Positions 36,301 to 47,454 of a DNA stretch of 64,000 bases are shown here, piece after piece. Both the position numbers and the translations under genes were made by a program. The notes beneath the pieces were generated by a model, which saw nothing but the letters and a program-made list of their open reading frames with translations, was not told where the DNA came from and did not search any database. The stretch comes from Trichuris trichiura (Eukaryota; Nematoda; Enoplea; Trichinellida; Trichuridae), in NCBI GenBank assembly GCA_037903355.1, contig JBAJFE010000050.1, positions 1 through 64,000 of the forward strand. The letters run 5' to 3'. Numbering within the stretch: position 1 is the stretch's first letter; every line of letters starts with the position of its first letter.

Positions 36301-37719
36301 CCGTAGAAATATCCCGCACTTTTTCTGGGTGAGTTAACTTTTTCTTACTTCCGTCTTCAAAGACCAATGTTCGCTGGAGTCATATTCATGCAATAGAAGC
36401 AAAATAAGTCCCGCGCGAAAGGTAAAGCTCATATTTGCTTGCTTAGAAGCTCTGATAAACTATTCTTGTAGCAGTCAGCTATGCGGAAGTCCTTTTCAGC
36501 GGGAATCTTATGCGGTCGCTAACTGGCACACTTTAGGAACAGTTAAAGCGAATAGAACTGTTGACCGCTGCCTACTACACCGAGTTTTCTGATGCCTTTG
36601 CCAACGATAGTTTTATCCAGCATCGTGTGACCGCTGAAAGTAAATTCTTTCAGTAGATGTTCGAGTAATTGCAAATGTAATTAGCTAGTGCCGTCTAGAA
36701 GAGTTTACCTTAAGGTGCAATTACCGATGACAGTGGTTACTGTTTTTTTATTAAACAAAGCGAGGAGCAAAATTTTAGGGAAACAGTAGGTGGCTTACGT
36801 TAGAAATAAGGCTGCAATTTCAATAGCTTGTTATGCGTTCTTTGAAAGGAACACGCAAGCACTAACCAAATGCAGTGGCAACATGCCCGTACGATTTGAA
36901 TCGAAAACTGAAGTAGCACAACGAATTAGCATAGGGTGAGAAATCCGGAGTAGAGAACTGTTCACTCTGCGATTAATTTAGCAGCGTTTCCTCTATGGAA
37001 AAAAAGCTTGCCATTCATTGGGTATTGCTGCTCTGCAGAGCAGATGTCTTCTCGCACAGTGTGCTAGTGAAGAACACTCTGTGCAAATCACAATAGGGCG
37101 TCTATCAGTGGTGCCAGTTTATATGTTTCATAATGGTAACTTAGCTTCATGATTACCTGCCTTTACGTTCTCAACAATTCAAGTACAATGTGGGCACACG
37201 TAAAGATAAACAGTCAGACACTTACAATGAGGGCGCACGTAAAAGGCAATCTTCATCTGCTAGGAAGTTGAGCTGGACGAACAGCTTGAATGAACTTTGA
37301 GAAAATTGGAAAAGATTGAACATGACGAGCGGAATTGAAGCAATGTCCGAACCCTGCTCATGACAGTGGGGAAAATGCAGAACGATGAGGCGGTTGTATT
37401 GACATTAGTTTGAGCATCGTCCCATTCTCAGCAATGACACAATGCTCTGCAACTCGAAATGAGCTTCACGTTGCGTCAATAAGCAAGTCGTTTAGGGAAA
37501 CACTCGAACAGATGATTCAGCTTCCTGACTACATGAGAAGACGATTGCGGGATTATTCCGCTCTCAAAAAATTTGAAATATTACATACGTTCCTGGTGTT
37601 ATGCTAACCAATTGTTGCACATTTTGAAACAGCTAGACAATACTGAATGTTCGAAAGCTTATTGACAGTCCTAATTGAGTACATCCATGTAGCAAACGAT
37701 GGACCCACGCATTCATATT
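36301..37719. other. intergenic, no supported gene
   Basis: Frames such as 37410-37607 have no recognisable domain or splice partners. The last part is the upstream region of the secreted protein gene. Confidence 0.4.
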
Positions 37720-37730
37720 TTATCCTCTAT
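37720..37730 (+). promoter_or_regulatory. TATA box of the secreted lysine-rich protein gene
   Basis: CTATATAAGGG lies about 45 bp upstream of the ATG at 37770. That spacing implies a very short 5' UTR. Confidence 0.55.
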
Positions 37731-37769
37731 ATAAGGGACAGCGATCCAGTTTGGAAACGAACCGCAACA

Positions 37770-38304
37770 ATGCTGCTCACCTATATCTTCTTGCTTGGTT
37801 TCTTCATTACAACTGTGAGAATCAACTATTGTCACTGGAATTTTATTAACTGCATTTCTTCAGGCCGTCTGTGAGAAAGAATCTGCACCGGAAACACCTG
37901 AAGAGGAAGTAGAGGCATTCTCTCCAAAATGAACTCTCACTGTTTTCCACATGACAGTTTCGCCATTTAGGAAGAAGAGCCACGTCTGGAAAGCGAAGCG
38001 TCAACGTCACCAACAACAACAACGACCACAACAGCAGCAACACCAGTAGCCACACCAAAAAGGCCTGCGCCGCCACCACCAACCAAAACCCAAGTTGCTC
38101 CTAGTTCCAAGGCAACTAAGTGAGTAACACAGGTGATGCATTCACAATTGTTATTGAATTCGCTGCAGGGCAAAGGGGAAGGGTGGCATTGGAGGTATCG
38201 CAAAGAAGTTTGCAAAGACGGTCGCAAAAGGTAGTAAGAAGGCAGCGAAAGCAACAGTGGGTGCCGCAAAAACCGTGAAAAGGAAGGTGACCAAGAAGAA
38301 GTAA
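37770..38304 (+). CDS. secreted protein with Thr-rich linker and lysine-rich amphipathic C-terminus, four exons
   Basis: Exons 37770-37814, 37864-37908, 37971-38119 and 38169-38304; phases close and predict 124 residues. In order: a signal peptide (MLLTYIFLLGFFITT) that exactly fills exon 1; an acidic segment (CEKESAPETPEEEEEEP); a Thr/Ala-rich stretch with a run of eight Thr, a likely mucin-type O-glycosylation region; a Pro-rich hinge (KRPAPPPPTK); and a cationic tail of about 45 residues beginning AKGKGGIGGIAKKFAKTVAKG, with hydrophobic residues every 3-4 positions. The tail looks like an amphipathic helix of the cecropin/histone-H1 composition class. I know no family with this layout. A TATA box and a 3' AATAAA (about 38743) flank it. 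Whether it is antimicrobial, a structural nucleic-acid or glycan binder, or something else is not decided by the sequence. Confidence 0.65.
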
Positions 38305-38741
38305 ATGACCTAACGAAGCAACATGCTGCTACGGGGATGAAGAGAAAGAAGAACAATTTTCAACTGCATGTTGTGTTGTTAGCAGAGTGCAACTGAGCTG
38401 TACTTCTTTCTACCTTAGTAAAAGTGCACATAAAGTCAATGAACACTGCGTTTTGCTGAAATACTCTGAAAGGCGCATCACTTGCGAAGTCGTTCAAAAA
38501 ACCTTTGTCGCGCGTTATAGACAGTCCGTGGTGACGGCTTCATTCAACTTATTCTCCTATGTGTTGGCAGTAGTCTGCGCCACTGCAAACCGAACTTACA
38601 CAAGTAATCTGTTTGCTCCACTTGTAGGTTTCTGCTTCTTAATCGTCTTCCTTTCCGCCTATAAAATTTACCTGCTTGTTCACATTGAATGTTACAGCTG
38701 CTAAAGAACCTGAAAATCATTCATTCTTATCAGTTAATGGC

Positions 38742-38750
38742 TGAATAAAG
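38742..38750 (+). terminator. polyadenylation signal
   Basis: CTGAATAAAGG, about 440 bp downstream of the stop of the lysine-rich gene and the first clear AATAAA on the plus strand after it. Confidence 0.4.
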
Positions 38751-38973
38751 GAAACAGAAGTATTTACAGAATAGCGTTTAAGACAAAAACGTATTCATTA
38801 GCGTACTTTGTTGTAGGACATATGGCAAGTCGCATTTCCACAATATGAGTAAAGTAATTACGCTTCCTATTCCTGGGACGAATAGTTGTGATTGTTGAAA
38901 AAGTGAACCCCGCGGAGTACGGGACGAATAATAAGAGAAAAAATAAACCTAAACATTCGTAACACAAGAAGTA

Positions 38974-40158
38974 CAGTCGGCCCTCGTTATCCACGGGGTT
39001 GTATACAACGCGGTTCGTCCGCCGTGAAATAATGCCGTCATCTTTTACCCAGCAGTACATGAAATAAAGCCTAGAACAGTTAGCGGTTGCTGGAAGCGTT
39101 TGTGGGGAGACAGTCACTGAATGAGAGGACTTAGGTGCCATCGATAAGGATGTCATGGACATAGTGAATATTGCCAAGGAGTTGGGAGGTGAGGGTTTCT
39201 CCTACAAGATGGAAGACGATATCAGGGAGCACATAGAAGATTGTGGAGAACCATTCACCAATTAGGAACTCAAGGAGCTGATGCAGTCACCTATGGCCAG
39301 TGACGACGACGTTATGGAAGATACAGAAACTCAGATTCCCTCGGATTGGACGCCTCAAAAGCTTGCCAGTATTTTCAGGCAAGCGCAGATCCTGAAGGAT
39401 ATGATTGCTGAATACGATCTATCCATGGAAGGTGACGTCATGGTTACACGAGGAATAACGGTTTCATTGAAGCCGCTACAAGATTTATTCGATAAAGCGA
39501 AAAATGCAGATACAGCTCATTATAACAATGTTTTTAGATAAAGCTCCGGCAGCTGCGGAGCCTAACATTTTAGGGCAAGACGTTTCGTTACGAACAAGTT
39601 CAAGAAACTGTAGGCGTGATCGGCCTCCATGGAATCTACGCCTACCCACAGAAAGTGGGTAAATTGATACATGATGCCCAAACGTTTCTGCCGTAAACGT
39701 TTTGCTCTATTTGGATGTGTTCTGTGTGATGTTCACTATTTCTGCTTAAATGCGCCTATGTATTTTGTATTTCTTCTGCTTTGTACCCATTCCGCTCACC
39801 AGCACATCGCTTAGCTCATTAAAGCAAGGTGATTCCAAGGCGTTTAAAGAAAGATCATCCTACTTTCCTCCTTTCTTGTATGTAATAACTTGGACTCTGA
39901 TGGCTGGCCCCACTGGACAAGCGCAGTCTCATTGATGTCCTTATCTCTTAGCTAGATTCTGTAGTACCAAAGTTCGAAGAATGACTAGGTATGATAACCG
40001 TTCCGGAAGGAATTCAAGGGGATAGGATGAAATACGCGGCTGGAATACAAGATATTTGGCCTTTTTCATAGGGTATCCTATACCACGCGGAATTCGTTTT
40101 ACGCGGTGTAACGCTGAAAATTCGGGACGAATTAACCGCGGATAACGAGGGCCGACTG
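38974..40158 (+). mobile_element. Tigger/pogo derivative with intact TIRs and TA duplication
   Basis: Termini CAGTCGGCCCTCGTTATCC (38974 onward) and its reverse complement ending at 40158 are flanked by TA on both sides (38972-38973, 40159-40160). Length is 1185 bp. Inside, on the plus strand, is the C-terminal part of a Tigger transposase (AKELGGEGFSYKMEDD, then a stop after CGEPFTN, then ELKELMQ and LQDLFDKAKNAD, about 39100-39541). The DNA-binding and catalytic parts are missing, so this is an internally deleted passenger copy. Confidence 0.88.
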
Positions 40159-40850
40159 TAGTTAGTATTTCGTCCAAGAGGGACATTTCCAAGAACCTTG
40201 TATGCAATGGTTGTAAACCACTGAAATCGTGCTTCGGGAGATCAGAGTAATATGGTCATGCCAAAAATAACTACCATCTTATATATGAAGTACATCATTA
40301 TTTTTTAAAAGTAAACATGTAGGCGCGCAGTGGCGAAGGTAGGGAGCAGCGTGTCATTATCCAAGGAAGATTTACAAACTGAGGGAGACAAAAACAGAAC
40401 TCAATGTTATTAAATAATTACTTCTTTGATGTTTGTACGAAGCGTAAGTTGATATACTTTTTATTGTAACACAGACAATAGTGAGAATAATTTCGATATT
40501 TCAATGCTAAGTGAGCAATTTTCCATTGTTGCCCCTTTTCTTAATGATCATTACTTGGTAAACGAATTGTCAATAAGATTATGATGTTATGTTTTTTCTG
40601 CTGTTGAAACAGTTGTCCCCTGAGCTTGTTAAACCTGGCAATCAGTCAAGCATCCATAACGCCCCGGCAATTCTCTGATGAGGGCTATTAAAACTTTGTG
40701 TTGGCTGGACAACTACGTTGATAGCTCACTCTTGTAGCGGCTTGTGCGTTAACAGTTGATTTGCACGTCGATGTTTTACAATATTTCCAGAACATCACAA
40801 ATTTTATCCAATCTACGGTGGTTGCCAAACTGCAAGAATTGGGGCAATTT
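40159..40850. other. intergenic, no supported gene
   Basis: AT-rich sequence between two mobile elements. No gene was seen. Confidence 0.4.
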
Positions 40851-40919
40851 ATATTGAAAGTATCTTTATTACGGATTCTCCCGTTGAGACGTAAAATAAA
40901 AAGATTTTTTCTTTCCGGA

Positions 40920-40949
40920 GCTTTCGGGTCTTTCGCGACCCGTCTTCAG
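40920..40949 (-). ncRNA. hammerhead-ribozyme-like motif of the Penelope element
   Basis: Minus-strand CTGAAGA (fits the CUGANGA core) is followed by a GGGTC/GACCC hairpin with a GCGAAA loop, then GAAA and GC. Hammerhead motifs are known from Penelope-like elements. Two reservations: the pair next to the core (10.1/11.1) is a C-C mismatch, and no matching stem I/cleavage site could be fixed by eye. Confidence 0.4.
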
Positions 40950-41232
40950 CGGTGAGATTATGTGTAGTGCGTGGGGTACCATTCATCTTCCATCGCTTTC
41001 CGTGGTTTTAAAAACGAGAGTTTAAAGATTTTAAAGTTTTTTTCTTTGTCTGTCAGCTGCCATTTCCTTACTCCTGTATTCTTGTAGGGAAATTTGTCCG
41101 TGTATTTAGGCGAGCTTCTAGTTTTTTCTTCCATTTTTAACCATTTGTTCCAAAAAAGTTGGTGATTTAAACCTTTTTTCCAATATATGTCAACTCTGAT
41201 TTATAGTATGTCCAGTTTTGCATTTTTGCGTG

Positions 41233-42453
41233 TCATCTGCCAAGGGAGCAGCAGTTGTGGAGTGTAATGATATTGCTCCATAAATCACTGATGTCTGCTC
41301 CTTGATCACGGTTGAAGGTCATATTGTTTCTAATATACAGCGCTTCCTTAAGTTTCCGTAGCCGTAAGTTACTTTCGTAGCACAGGGTTCTTGGGTGAAG
41401 CGGTCGTTTGCAATTTACGGCATGTTCTACCACAGCTGAAGCTTCAATTGCTTTTTCCATCCTTTTTATTGGATTCAAAATCGGTCTTCCACGGCGAGAT
41501 ATTGGGGTGTGCCTGTTGTGGAGGCTGCTTTTTGCGTTGTTGTAACTGTTTAGTTTCTTTATGTGTTTTTTGAATCTGTGTTCTAAATTGTTACCTGTTT
41601 CGCCAATGTAAACTGCTGAACAGGAATACTCGACCGCGTAGATAAGACCTGTTCTTTCGTTTGTGGGAATTTTTCTTTTGTCCGTACGGAGAATTGATCT
41701 GAGATTGGGAAAATTTTTGAAAAAGACTCTGAAACCCAATCTTTTGCCTAGCTGAATAAACTTTTCGCCTAGTCCTGCCACGTATGGAACAACTAAACGT
41801 GGATTTTGTGAGATGTTAGTTTCGAGAGATTCACGTTTGTGTAGCTTGTACTTGAATACTTTGTCGTTGAAGGATTTAGGGTAATGATTTTTCTAGAAGA
41901 CTTTCCTAATATAGTTAAGTTCCGGTTGTAGATATTCAGGGTCACATATATTGACTGCCCTATCGTTCATTCCGGAGAGGATTCCACGCATTACTGATCG
42001 TGGATGATGTGAGTAGAAGTTGAGATATTGTTCAGTCTGCGTGGGTTTCCTATAGACTCTGATGTTAAGCCCTTCATTTGTGCGAATAATAAGCACATCT
42101 AGAAAGGGAAGACTTTTGTTTTCTTCTTTTTCCATGGTGAAGACTATCTGGTTTGAGCGCATGTTGTTGAGGAATAGTAGAAATTGTTCTTCTTTTCCGG
42201 CCTTGATAATTACAAAGATATCGTCCACATATCTTTGGAAGAGGAATGGGGCGATTTGTCTGTCTACCGTTTCGAAAATTCTTCTTTCAAGGTTTTCCAT
42301 AAAAACTTCTGCTAAGACTGGGGATAGAGAACTGCCCATTGGGACTCCGCTGGATTGTTTGTAGTATTCGTTGTCAAAGGTGAAGTAATTAATCTTAAAA
42401 AATCTTTTTATTTTACGTCTCAACGGGAGAATCCGCAATAAAGATACTTTCAA
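41233..42453 (-). pseudogene. Penelope reverse transcriptase plus GIY-YIG endonuclease, one in-frame stop
   Basis: A single frame from 42453 to 41233, interrupted only by TAG at 41895-41893. The RT part keeps SSGVPMGSSLSPVLAEVFME and the catalytic YVDDIFVI box, then SLPFLDVLI and the thumb-type IRVYRKPTQTEQYL. The N-terminal RT fingers are missing. The endonuclease part has GLIYAVEYSC, VYIGETG and LEHRFKKH (GIY-YIG core and catalytic Arg). It ends LRLRKLKEALYIRNNMTF. The role in life would be target-primed insertion. This copy is dead by truncation and stop. Confidence 0.9.
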
Positions 42454-42715
42454 TATGAAAATACATACTCCCGTACGAAAGCATAATGTTTTCAGGGTAA
42501 TTTATATTAATAATTTAGCTTGTCCAACAGGCCTGCTTTTAAAATTGACGGCTGCTTCCAATCTCGTATCAGCGTTTAAACCTTACAATGCTGTTGACCA
42601 TGCCTATTTTCTCACTGCCACTTCGTACCAGCTCACGCTGCTATGATTTTTGTTGATGACGCAAATTATGCAACAAAAAGAAAACTTTTATCACCGCAGT
42701 CAGTTTGAAAGCGTT

Positions 42716-43320
42716 AGTTAACACGTTGAAGGAATAGAGCATTACACAACCAGTTTACTTCGCGCGTAAGTCAGAGGACAATGAACTACAGTAACGTACT
42801 GGATAGATAGGTATATGTCGTACGATATCTTTTTTTGATACTTAAGTAACAAGGACGGTCGCGTCCGCTACAACCAATTCAAAATCGGGAGAAACAAACC
42901 GCACCTAATTCAGGGTTTCTTTTCGTTTCCTTTGTTTCAAGAGTTCGCTGATCCTTCGTTTATTTTCCCCTAAAATGATACATAGCAACGTTTTTCCCGC
43001 TAACATTTCTCGTTTTGAAGTGTTTCAATTTACTTGGAAATCACAGGAAGTATACATGCTGACTTGACGATAAATCAACCGAACACTACAACGCCTTTTA
43101 AAGAAGATCTACGCCTTCTATCGCTAACATTAGTTTCAGGTTTCTCTGCCGCGAATGCATCGCTGCGACGAAGCAGTAGTACAAAACGCTCAACTCCCCG
43201 TCCAATAATGGAAAAAGCGGATTGAAGCTTAATTCTTCATCCAGCCGCGCGAATTTATGCTGCAAGCTTTTCCACAAAATATTTACGCATTTTCGTCGAC
43301 TATTTCAAGCGCAACTCAAT
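42716..43320 (+). repeat. dispersed repeat, copy 2, with a 124 bp insertion
   Basis: Partner of 36025-36300. An insertion of about 124 bp (43008-43131) interrupts it and is flanked by the 10 bp direct repeat CGCTAACATT (42998-43007 and 43122-43131). Confidence 0.65.
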
Positions 43321-43543
43321 TTTTTGACATTTTTCTTGCCGGCAACCCTCTCTTGAGCCAATCTAGAAACCTGCGGATTGTTTTTATCAGACAGTATGTC
43401 TTCAAATAACGAGCGTTGCTGCGTAATTTCAATAGGGTATGTGTGCTCAAGGACTGTACAGGTAAAGCAACAAAGTTGAGTCGAGATTTTTTTGTCCTGG
43501 ACTCGATTCGTAAGTCATAATTTGGGCAACGGTTTTGTTAGTT

Positions 43544-44260
43544 ATGGAACCGTTTTTGACCCAGTGTTCTGCGGCTGTTAAACGCGGTATTCGGAAGAAA
43601 GTTGTAGGCAGCCTGCGCCTAGCGGATTCTAACGACCTGCAGGAGCAGAGTACAATAATATTCTCGAAAGTAATCTATGCATTTGAGAGATGTTGTCTAG
43701 ATAAAGTGAACCATTACGTTTTGCCAGTTGAAAAGTCATCCAGCTTACTTGGCAAGCGAAAGAGTTTCCGTATACCTGAGCACGCCGGTTGAAGTTGACA
43801 CGACGCCTATTGTGAAAGACTTATTCGATCGTGACAAGGTTTGCTTCGTTCCCTTGTTCGAAAAAGATTGCAATGCAATGGATATGGTTCGCATGCATTC
43901 TTTAGAAGAGATAGCCCAACTTCCGGAAACAATTTGGAACATCAGACAACCTTTGAACTCTATTGGACGCGAATCATCATTGAGCAGCAGTAAGGAAACA
44001 AGAAAAAGACAATCGGTAATTTTGAAGCTGTTTACATTCTAGGAGGTGTGGATCTAGTCATCACTCCGGGCGTGGCATTCACATCCAGTGGCCAACGCCT
44101 CGGCCACGGCAAGGGTTACTACGACCGGTACTTTGACCGTCACTTTCAGCAATTCGGACGAACCCCATTAACAATTGGACTAGCTTTTCGTGAACAAATT
44201 TTAGAAAGCTTGCCGATCACCAAATACGATCATAAACTCGACTTTGTCATTTCACCGTGA
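43544..44260 (+). CDS. MTHFS: 5-formyltetrahydrofolate cyclo-ligase (MTHFS), three exons
   Basis: Cytosolic ATP-dependent enzyme that converts 5-formyl-THF to 5,10-methenyl-THF in one-carbon metabolism. Exons 43544-43669, 43728-43989 and 44043-44260 give 201 residues (human 203). Recognised stretches are VSVYLSTPVEVDTTPIVKDL, VCFVPLFEKDCNAMDMVRMH, LPETIWNIRQP and the diagnostic LVITPGVAF...RLGHGKGYYDRYF loop (substrate/ATP site). The end is YDHKLDFVISP. Introns are 58 and 53 nt. It faces FAM136A tail to tail with about 180 bp between. Confidence 0.93.
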
Positions 44261-44440
44261 AAACAATGCTTTTCATCCTTCGAAACTTACCAGTTGGTTC
44301 CTTTCGAATAAAATTGCGTCACGTCAACGTAAGAAGCTTGTCTATTCATAGTTCGTCAGCGCTGACGTCCGCCAGGCGTCTTACAAATAAGTTAAGTTTA
44401 CTTCGCATTGCCTAATTTGCATCCGTTGAAGCCAACTTGA

Positions 44441-44904
44441 CTAATTGGAATTTTCAATGTATTCCACTATTCTTTTTCGGAAATTTGGCAGCGCTCGAAG
44501 ACAGTCGTCCGCGCACTTGGCAATGCAATTTTCCAGCATTTTCCTATCCGGTTTCTCGTTTGCGCTTGTCGCCTTGTCTTGTACTTCGTCCTGGCATGCC
44601 ATTTCGCATCGTTGCACTCTGTTCTGCAATGCGATTTTAGAAAGTTGTAGCACGCTTTAACATTAACTGTATTTACTTGGAGTTTTTCCATCTCCGCTTG
44701 AATATACGCGCCAATCTTTTCAGTTTGAGAGCTGCATCGAGAAATGCAGGTTTGAACGGATTGCATATTGCCCAAAGTGTCGCTACAGCATTTCGAGGCA
44801 CAGGAATACATTTTCTGCTGCAACGGACGTATGTGTGTTTTATCTACGTCCTCGATCAGTTTTACTATTGAGTCTTCAAGCTTAGATGCCACTGGATCAA
44901 CCAT
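44441..44904 (-). CDS. FAM136A: FAM136A homologue, two exons
   Basis: Mitochondrial intermembrane-space protein with paired cysteines (DUF842 family). Exons 44904-44677 and 44623-44441, with a 53 nt intron, give 136 residues (human 138). The paired Cys motifs are visible: SCASKCC, CISRC, CEMAC and CIAKCADDC. The first helix is LEDSIVKLIEDVDKTHIRPLQQ. The short length is normal for the family, and no N-terminal presequence is expected. Confidence 0.9.
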
Positions 44905-46001
44905 TGCGTCCTACAAACTAGTTTCAAAAATATAAAAAAACGAATTCACTAAAACAGTAGCACTTTTTACGCAGATACGGAAACCTCAATGCCTTGTGAA
45001 ATTATCAAAATCTTATTGCAGACAACTAGCGCACAGCTCTGCTACAGTTGAAAACGAGAGCTCACTTTGCAGCGACAAAAATTTCCAGCACAAAACTTAC
45101 AGCGCGTGAAAAAATTATATCATTACACGCAAATTAAATTAAATTGTGTAAATAAACTGTCGAATCACTTTTACGAGTTCGAAAACGCGCAGATCTTATG
45201 AAAACGAATTGAAAGCGGACTAAGATGAAAGCAGGTAAGCTAACAATCGATGCTTTTGGGTTGACGAAATTCATATTATTCACATGCGCAACACAGCTGA
45301 AAAGTTTCCCAAGCCCTAATAAGCTGAATTTAAAATAAATAATTGATGAAACTTTGGTACAGAAAATCTAGTGTCAACAGTCTTCAACCAGCAATAACTA
45401 CCACTCGATAGAATCTCACTGATTACTGTATCGGCTCTGTGCGAAGCAAAAGTATTTTTTTCTGCGTTTCCGCGCAGTTTTTATTGGACTGTTAACTAAT
45501 TCAGTAAGGGATTTTGTCTCTCAGCCGAATTACTACCTAAAAATTTTAACTTATTTGCCGGCGTTCCCGCCCTGGCTGGAAAGCAAACCAGTCATTTTGT
45601 TCTGCCCATATCTAAGCATAAGCCAAAATGAAAGCCTTAAGTTTTGGCTTAGGCATAGGTGACGTCAGAACAGGGTGCGCGGCAACCTTACAGTATGACA
45701 TTCACCCGGATAAGGGTTAAAATCCGACTGGCGTTTCAAATAAAACGATTAACTGGTAGCGAAGGGTAGTTTTCCATGCTAATAAAATATAAGCGGCAAT
45801 TTTTTGCGAGCTTAGACAGACAAAGTTAAGTTACAAATGTTTCTACAACCAGCAACTAGAAAAAAGTTTAGAATCCACTAGCAGCCCGAATTTAAGCGTT
45901 TTACTTTATAAAAAACGCAAATGGGTCGTTCAGAATTTCTCGAAGTAAATCATACCTGCAAATCGTTTACAAGTACTATCAACGTTTTTATTAGATGCAA
46001 T
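44905..46001. other. intergenic, no supported gene
   Basis: Holds the FAM136A promoter on one side and that of mL52 on the other. No motif was clear enough to call. Confidence 0.4.
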
Positions 46002-46598
46002 ATGTTTTCATCCGTTGTTTTGGAAAAATGCTGCGTTAGGTTGATCTTAATAACAAGGCTTAACCATCGGTTTTGGTCTTACAAGTATTCATTGCGTTTT
46101 ATTAGCTTTTTTTAAAAACTTTGTTTGTAATTTCAGAAGACCTACTTACGGAAAATGGGGACGTCCAGATCCTTTCAAAGAAAATCCTGATTGGTCTTTC
46201 GCTGGTACGACATGAAAGCGCAATATTTTTTTTCATAGCTAATTATTTTCAGACGGGCGGCCGGGTCCATTGTCCAAGAAAGAAGTCTTTCGTAGAGCAA
46301 AGCAAAGGGAATTAGCGGTAAGTTTATTTTTTTAACTTTTGACGAACGCATTAGCCGCCATAAATTCCAGGCGAGCTGTTCTACTTGTAAAAGTATTCAA
46401 TTCCGCTCGCGTGGTTTTCCTTGTCGAGCGTTAGTTGTAGATTTCTAATTTGAGCACGCATTCCAGACGGCCATAGTAAAAGGCCTAAGAGAGATTACCG
46501 AAGCGGAAGAGGAATTCGCCGCGGCGGCAAAGCAAGAAGCCCAGTTGCAAGCGCAAGCCAAACCGAAACTTAAGCATAAAGACTTTCCCATGACTTAG
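46002..46598 (+). CDS. MRPL52: mitochondrial ribosomal protein mL52, four exons
   Basis: Component of the large mitochondrial ribosomal subunit. Exons 46002-46084, 46137-46204, 46253-46317 and 46467-46598 give 115 residues (human 123). The N-terminus is rich in Arg/Lys/His and poor in acids (MFSSVVLEKCCVRLILITRL), as in an import presequence. The family signature is RPTYGKWGRPDPFKENPDWS followed by FADGRPGPLSKKE. The C-terminal half is a long charged helix (EITEAEEEFAAAAKQEAQLQ) ending in a Lys-rich tail. Confidence in exon 1 is lower than for exons 2-4. Confidence 0.85.
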
Positions 46599-47410
46599 TA
46601 TTGCCCGTATATCGTAGTCTTAATCTTTGTAGTAAACTTTTTCGCGCATTTACGTCTGTTTAATTTTTTTGCGTCAAAACGTTATTGCGCCAAAATGCTA
46701 GAGGCATCTAGTCTTTTTCATTAGATAATCAGTGGGTATTGCAGATACAATTTGAATCAGCTTGTCTTAATCCCAAGAACCGTAGGCAGTCTAGGCTTAA
46801 ATTCGACCAATAGAACTTGATTTCAGTTCTACTTACAGTACCTACCATGCGTCTGCTGGAAAAGAACCAGAATCTGTTCTTCTTTTAGATAAACTGCCTG
46901 TGACGTGACATTAGTGATGTATGTCCAACTTTATTTCGCTTTGTCAATGATAGGCACTCGAGAAAATGGCTTTTATGCGACAATCGTTTACACGAAACGG
47001 CCTTGTCTTCCTATTCAAAAAGTAATCAATACGTTGCGTGCGTGCTTAACGTCGTAGATAGTACTGTGCGCGTAAAAATATTCAAATTCAATCGACTGTT
47101 GATTACTCCCAACAAGGAAAACTCTCTTCAAATTCTGCGCTGTTTGGTAGGCTTTTCACTGTTACTGAGTGTTCCTTGTTTTCTTTTCATGGAAGTGACG
47201 TCACGTTAAGACGAAATTGATCCTTTCACTTCAAATTTCGCTCACCTGAGTGAAAATAGGTCAACGAACTCTTGGAAGACCACTTAACGTTCAAGTTTCA
47301 TAAAGCGTTTGAGGGAATTCGATAAGTCGCAGTTGTCGGAAACTTGTTTCTTTACCCAGTTTGGTCGTCTAGCGAGAGGTCTTGTTTATAGCCAGTCTCA
47401 GCCTAAGGAT
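46599..47410. other. intergenic, no supported gene
   Basis: 3' region of mL52 and upstream region of the small secreted protein gene. Nothing was recognised. Confidence 0.4.
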
Positions 47411-47411
47411 A

Positions 47412-47420
47412 GTATAAATA
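47412..47420 (+). promoter_or_regulatory. TATA box of the small secreted protein gene
   Basis: GTATAAATA lies 35-43 bp upstream of the ATG at 47455, again implying a very short 5' UTR. Confidence 0.55.
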
Positions 47421-47454
47421 AGGAACTCAAAACAGCATATTTGCAATTAGGGAG

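Larger units (their letters stand above)
40851..42456 (-). mobile_element. Penelope-like retroelement, 5'-truncated, with short inverted ends
   Basis: On the minus strand: reverse transcriptase (42453-41893), GIY-YIG endonuclease (41892-41233), a 3' region, and a hammerhead-like motif (40949-40920). The first 60 bp of the element (42456-42397) are repeated in inverted orientation at 40851-40910, with one difference. The copy is therefore closed by 60 bp inverted repeats. Partial inverted or tandem copies are a known habit of this retroelement class. No target-site duplication was found. Confidence 0.85.

Noticed and set aside
37410..37607. A 65-codon plus-strand frame upstream of the secreted lysine-rich gene
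   Set aside because: No domain, no splice connection in phase to the signal-peptide exon, and the TATA box lies downstream of it.
38387..38704. A 105-codon plus-strand frame
   Set aside because: Lies within the expected 3' UTR of the lysine-rich gene; it starts from a non-ATG codon and shows no family features.
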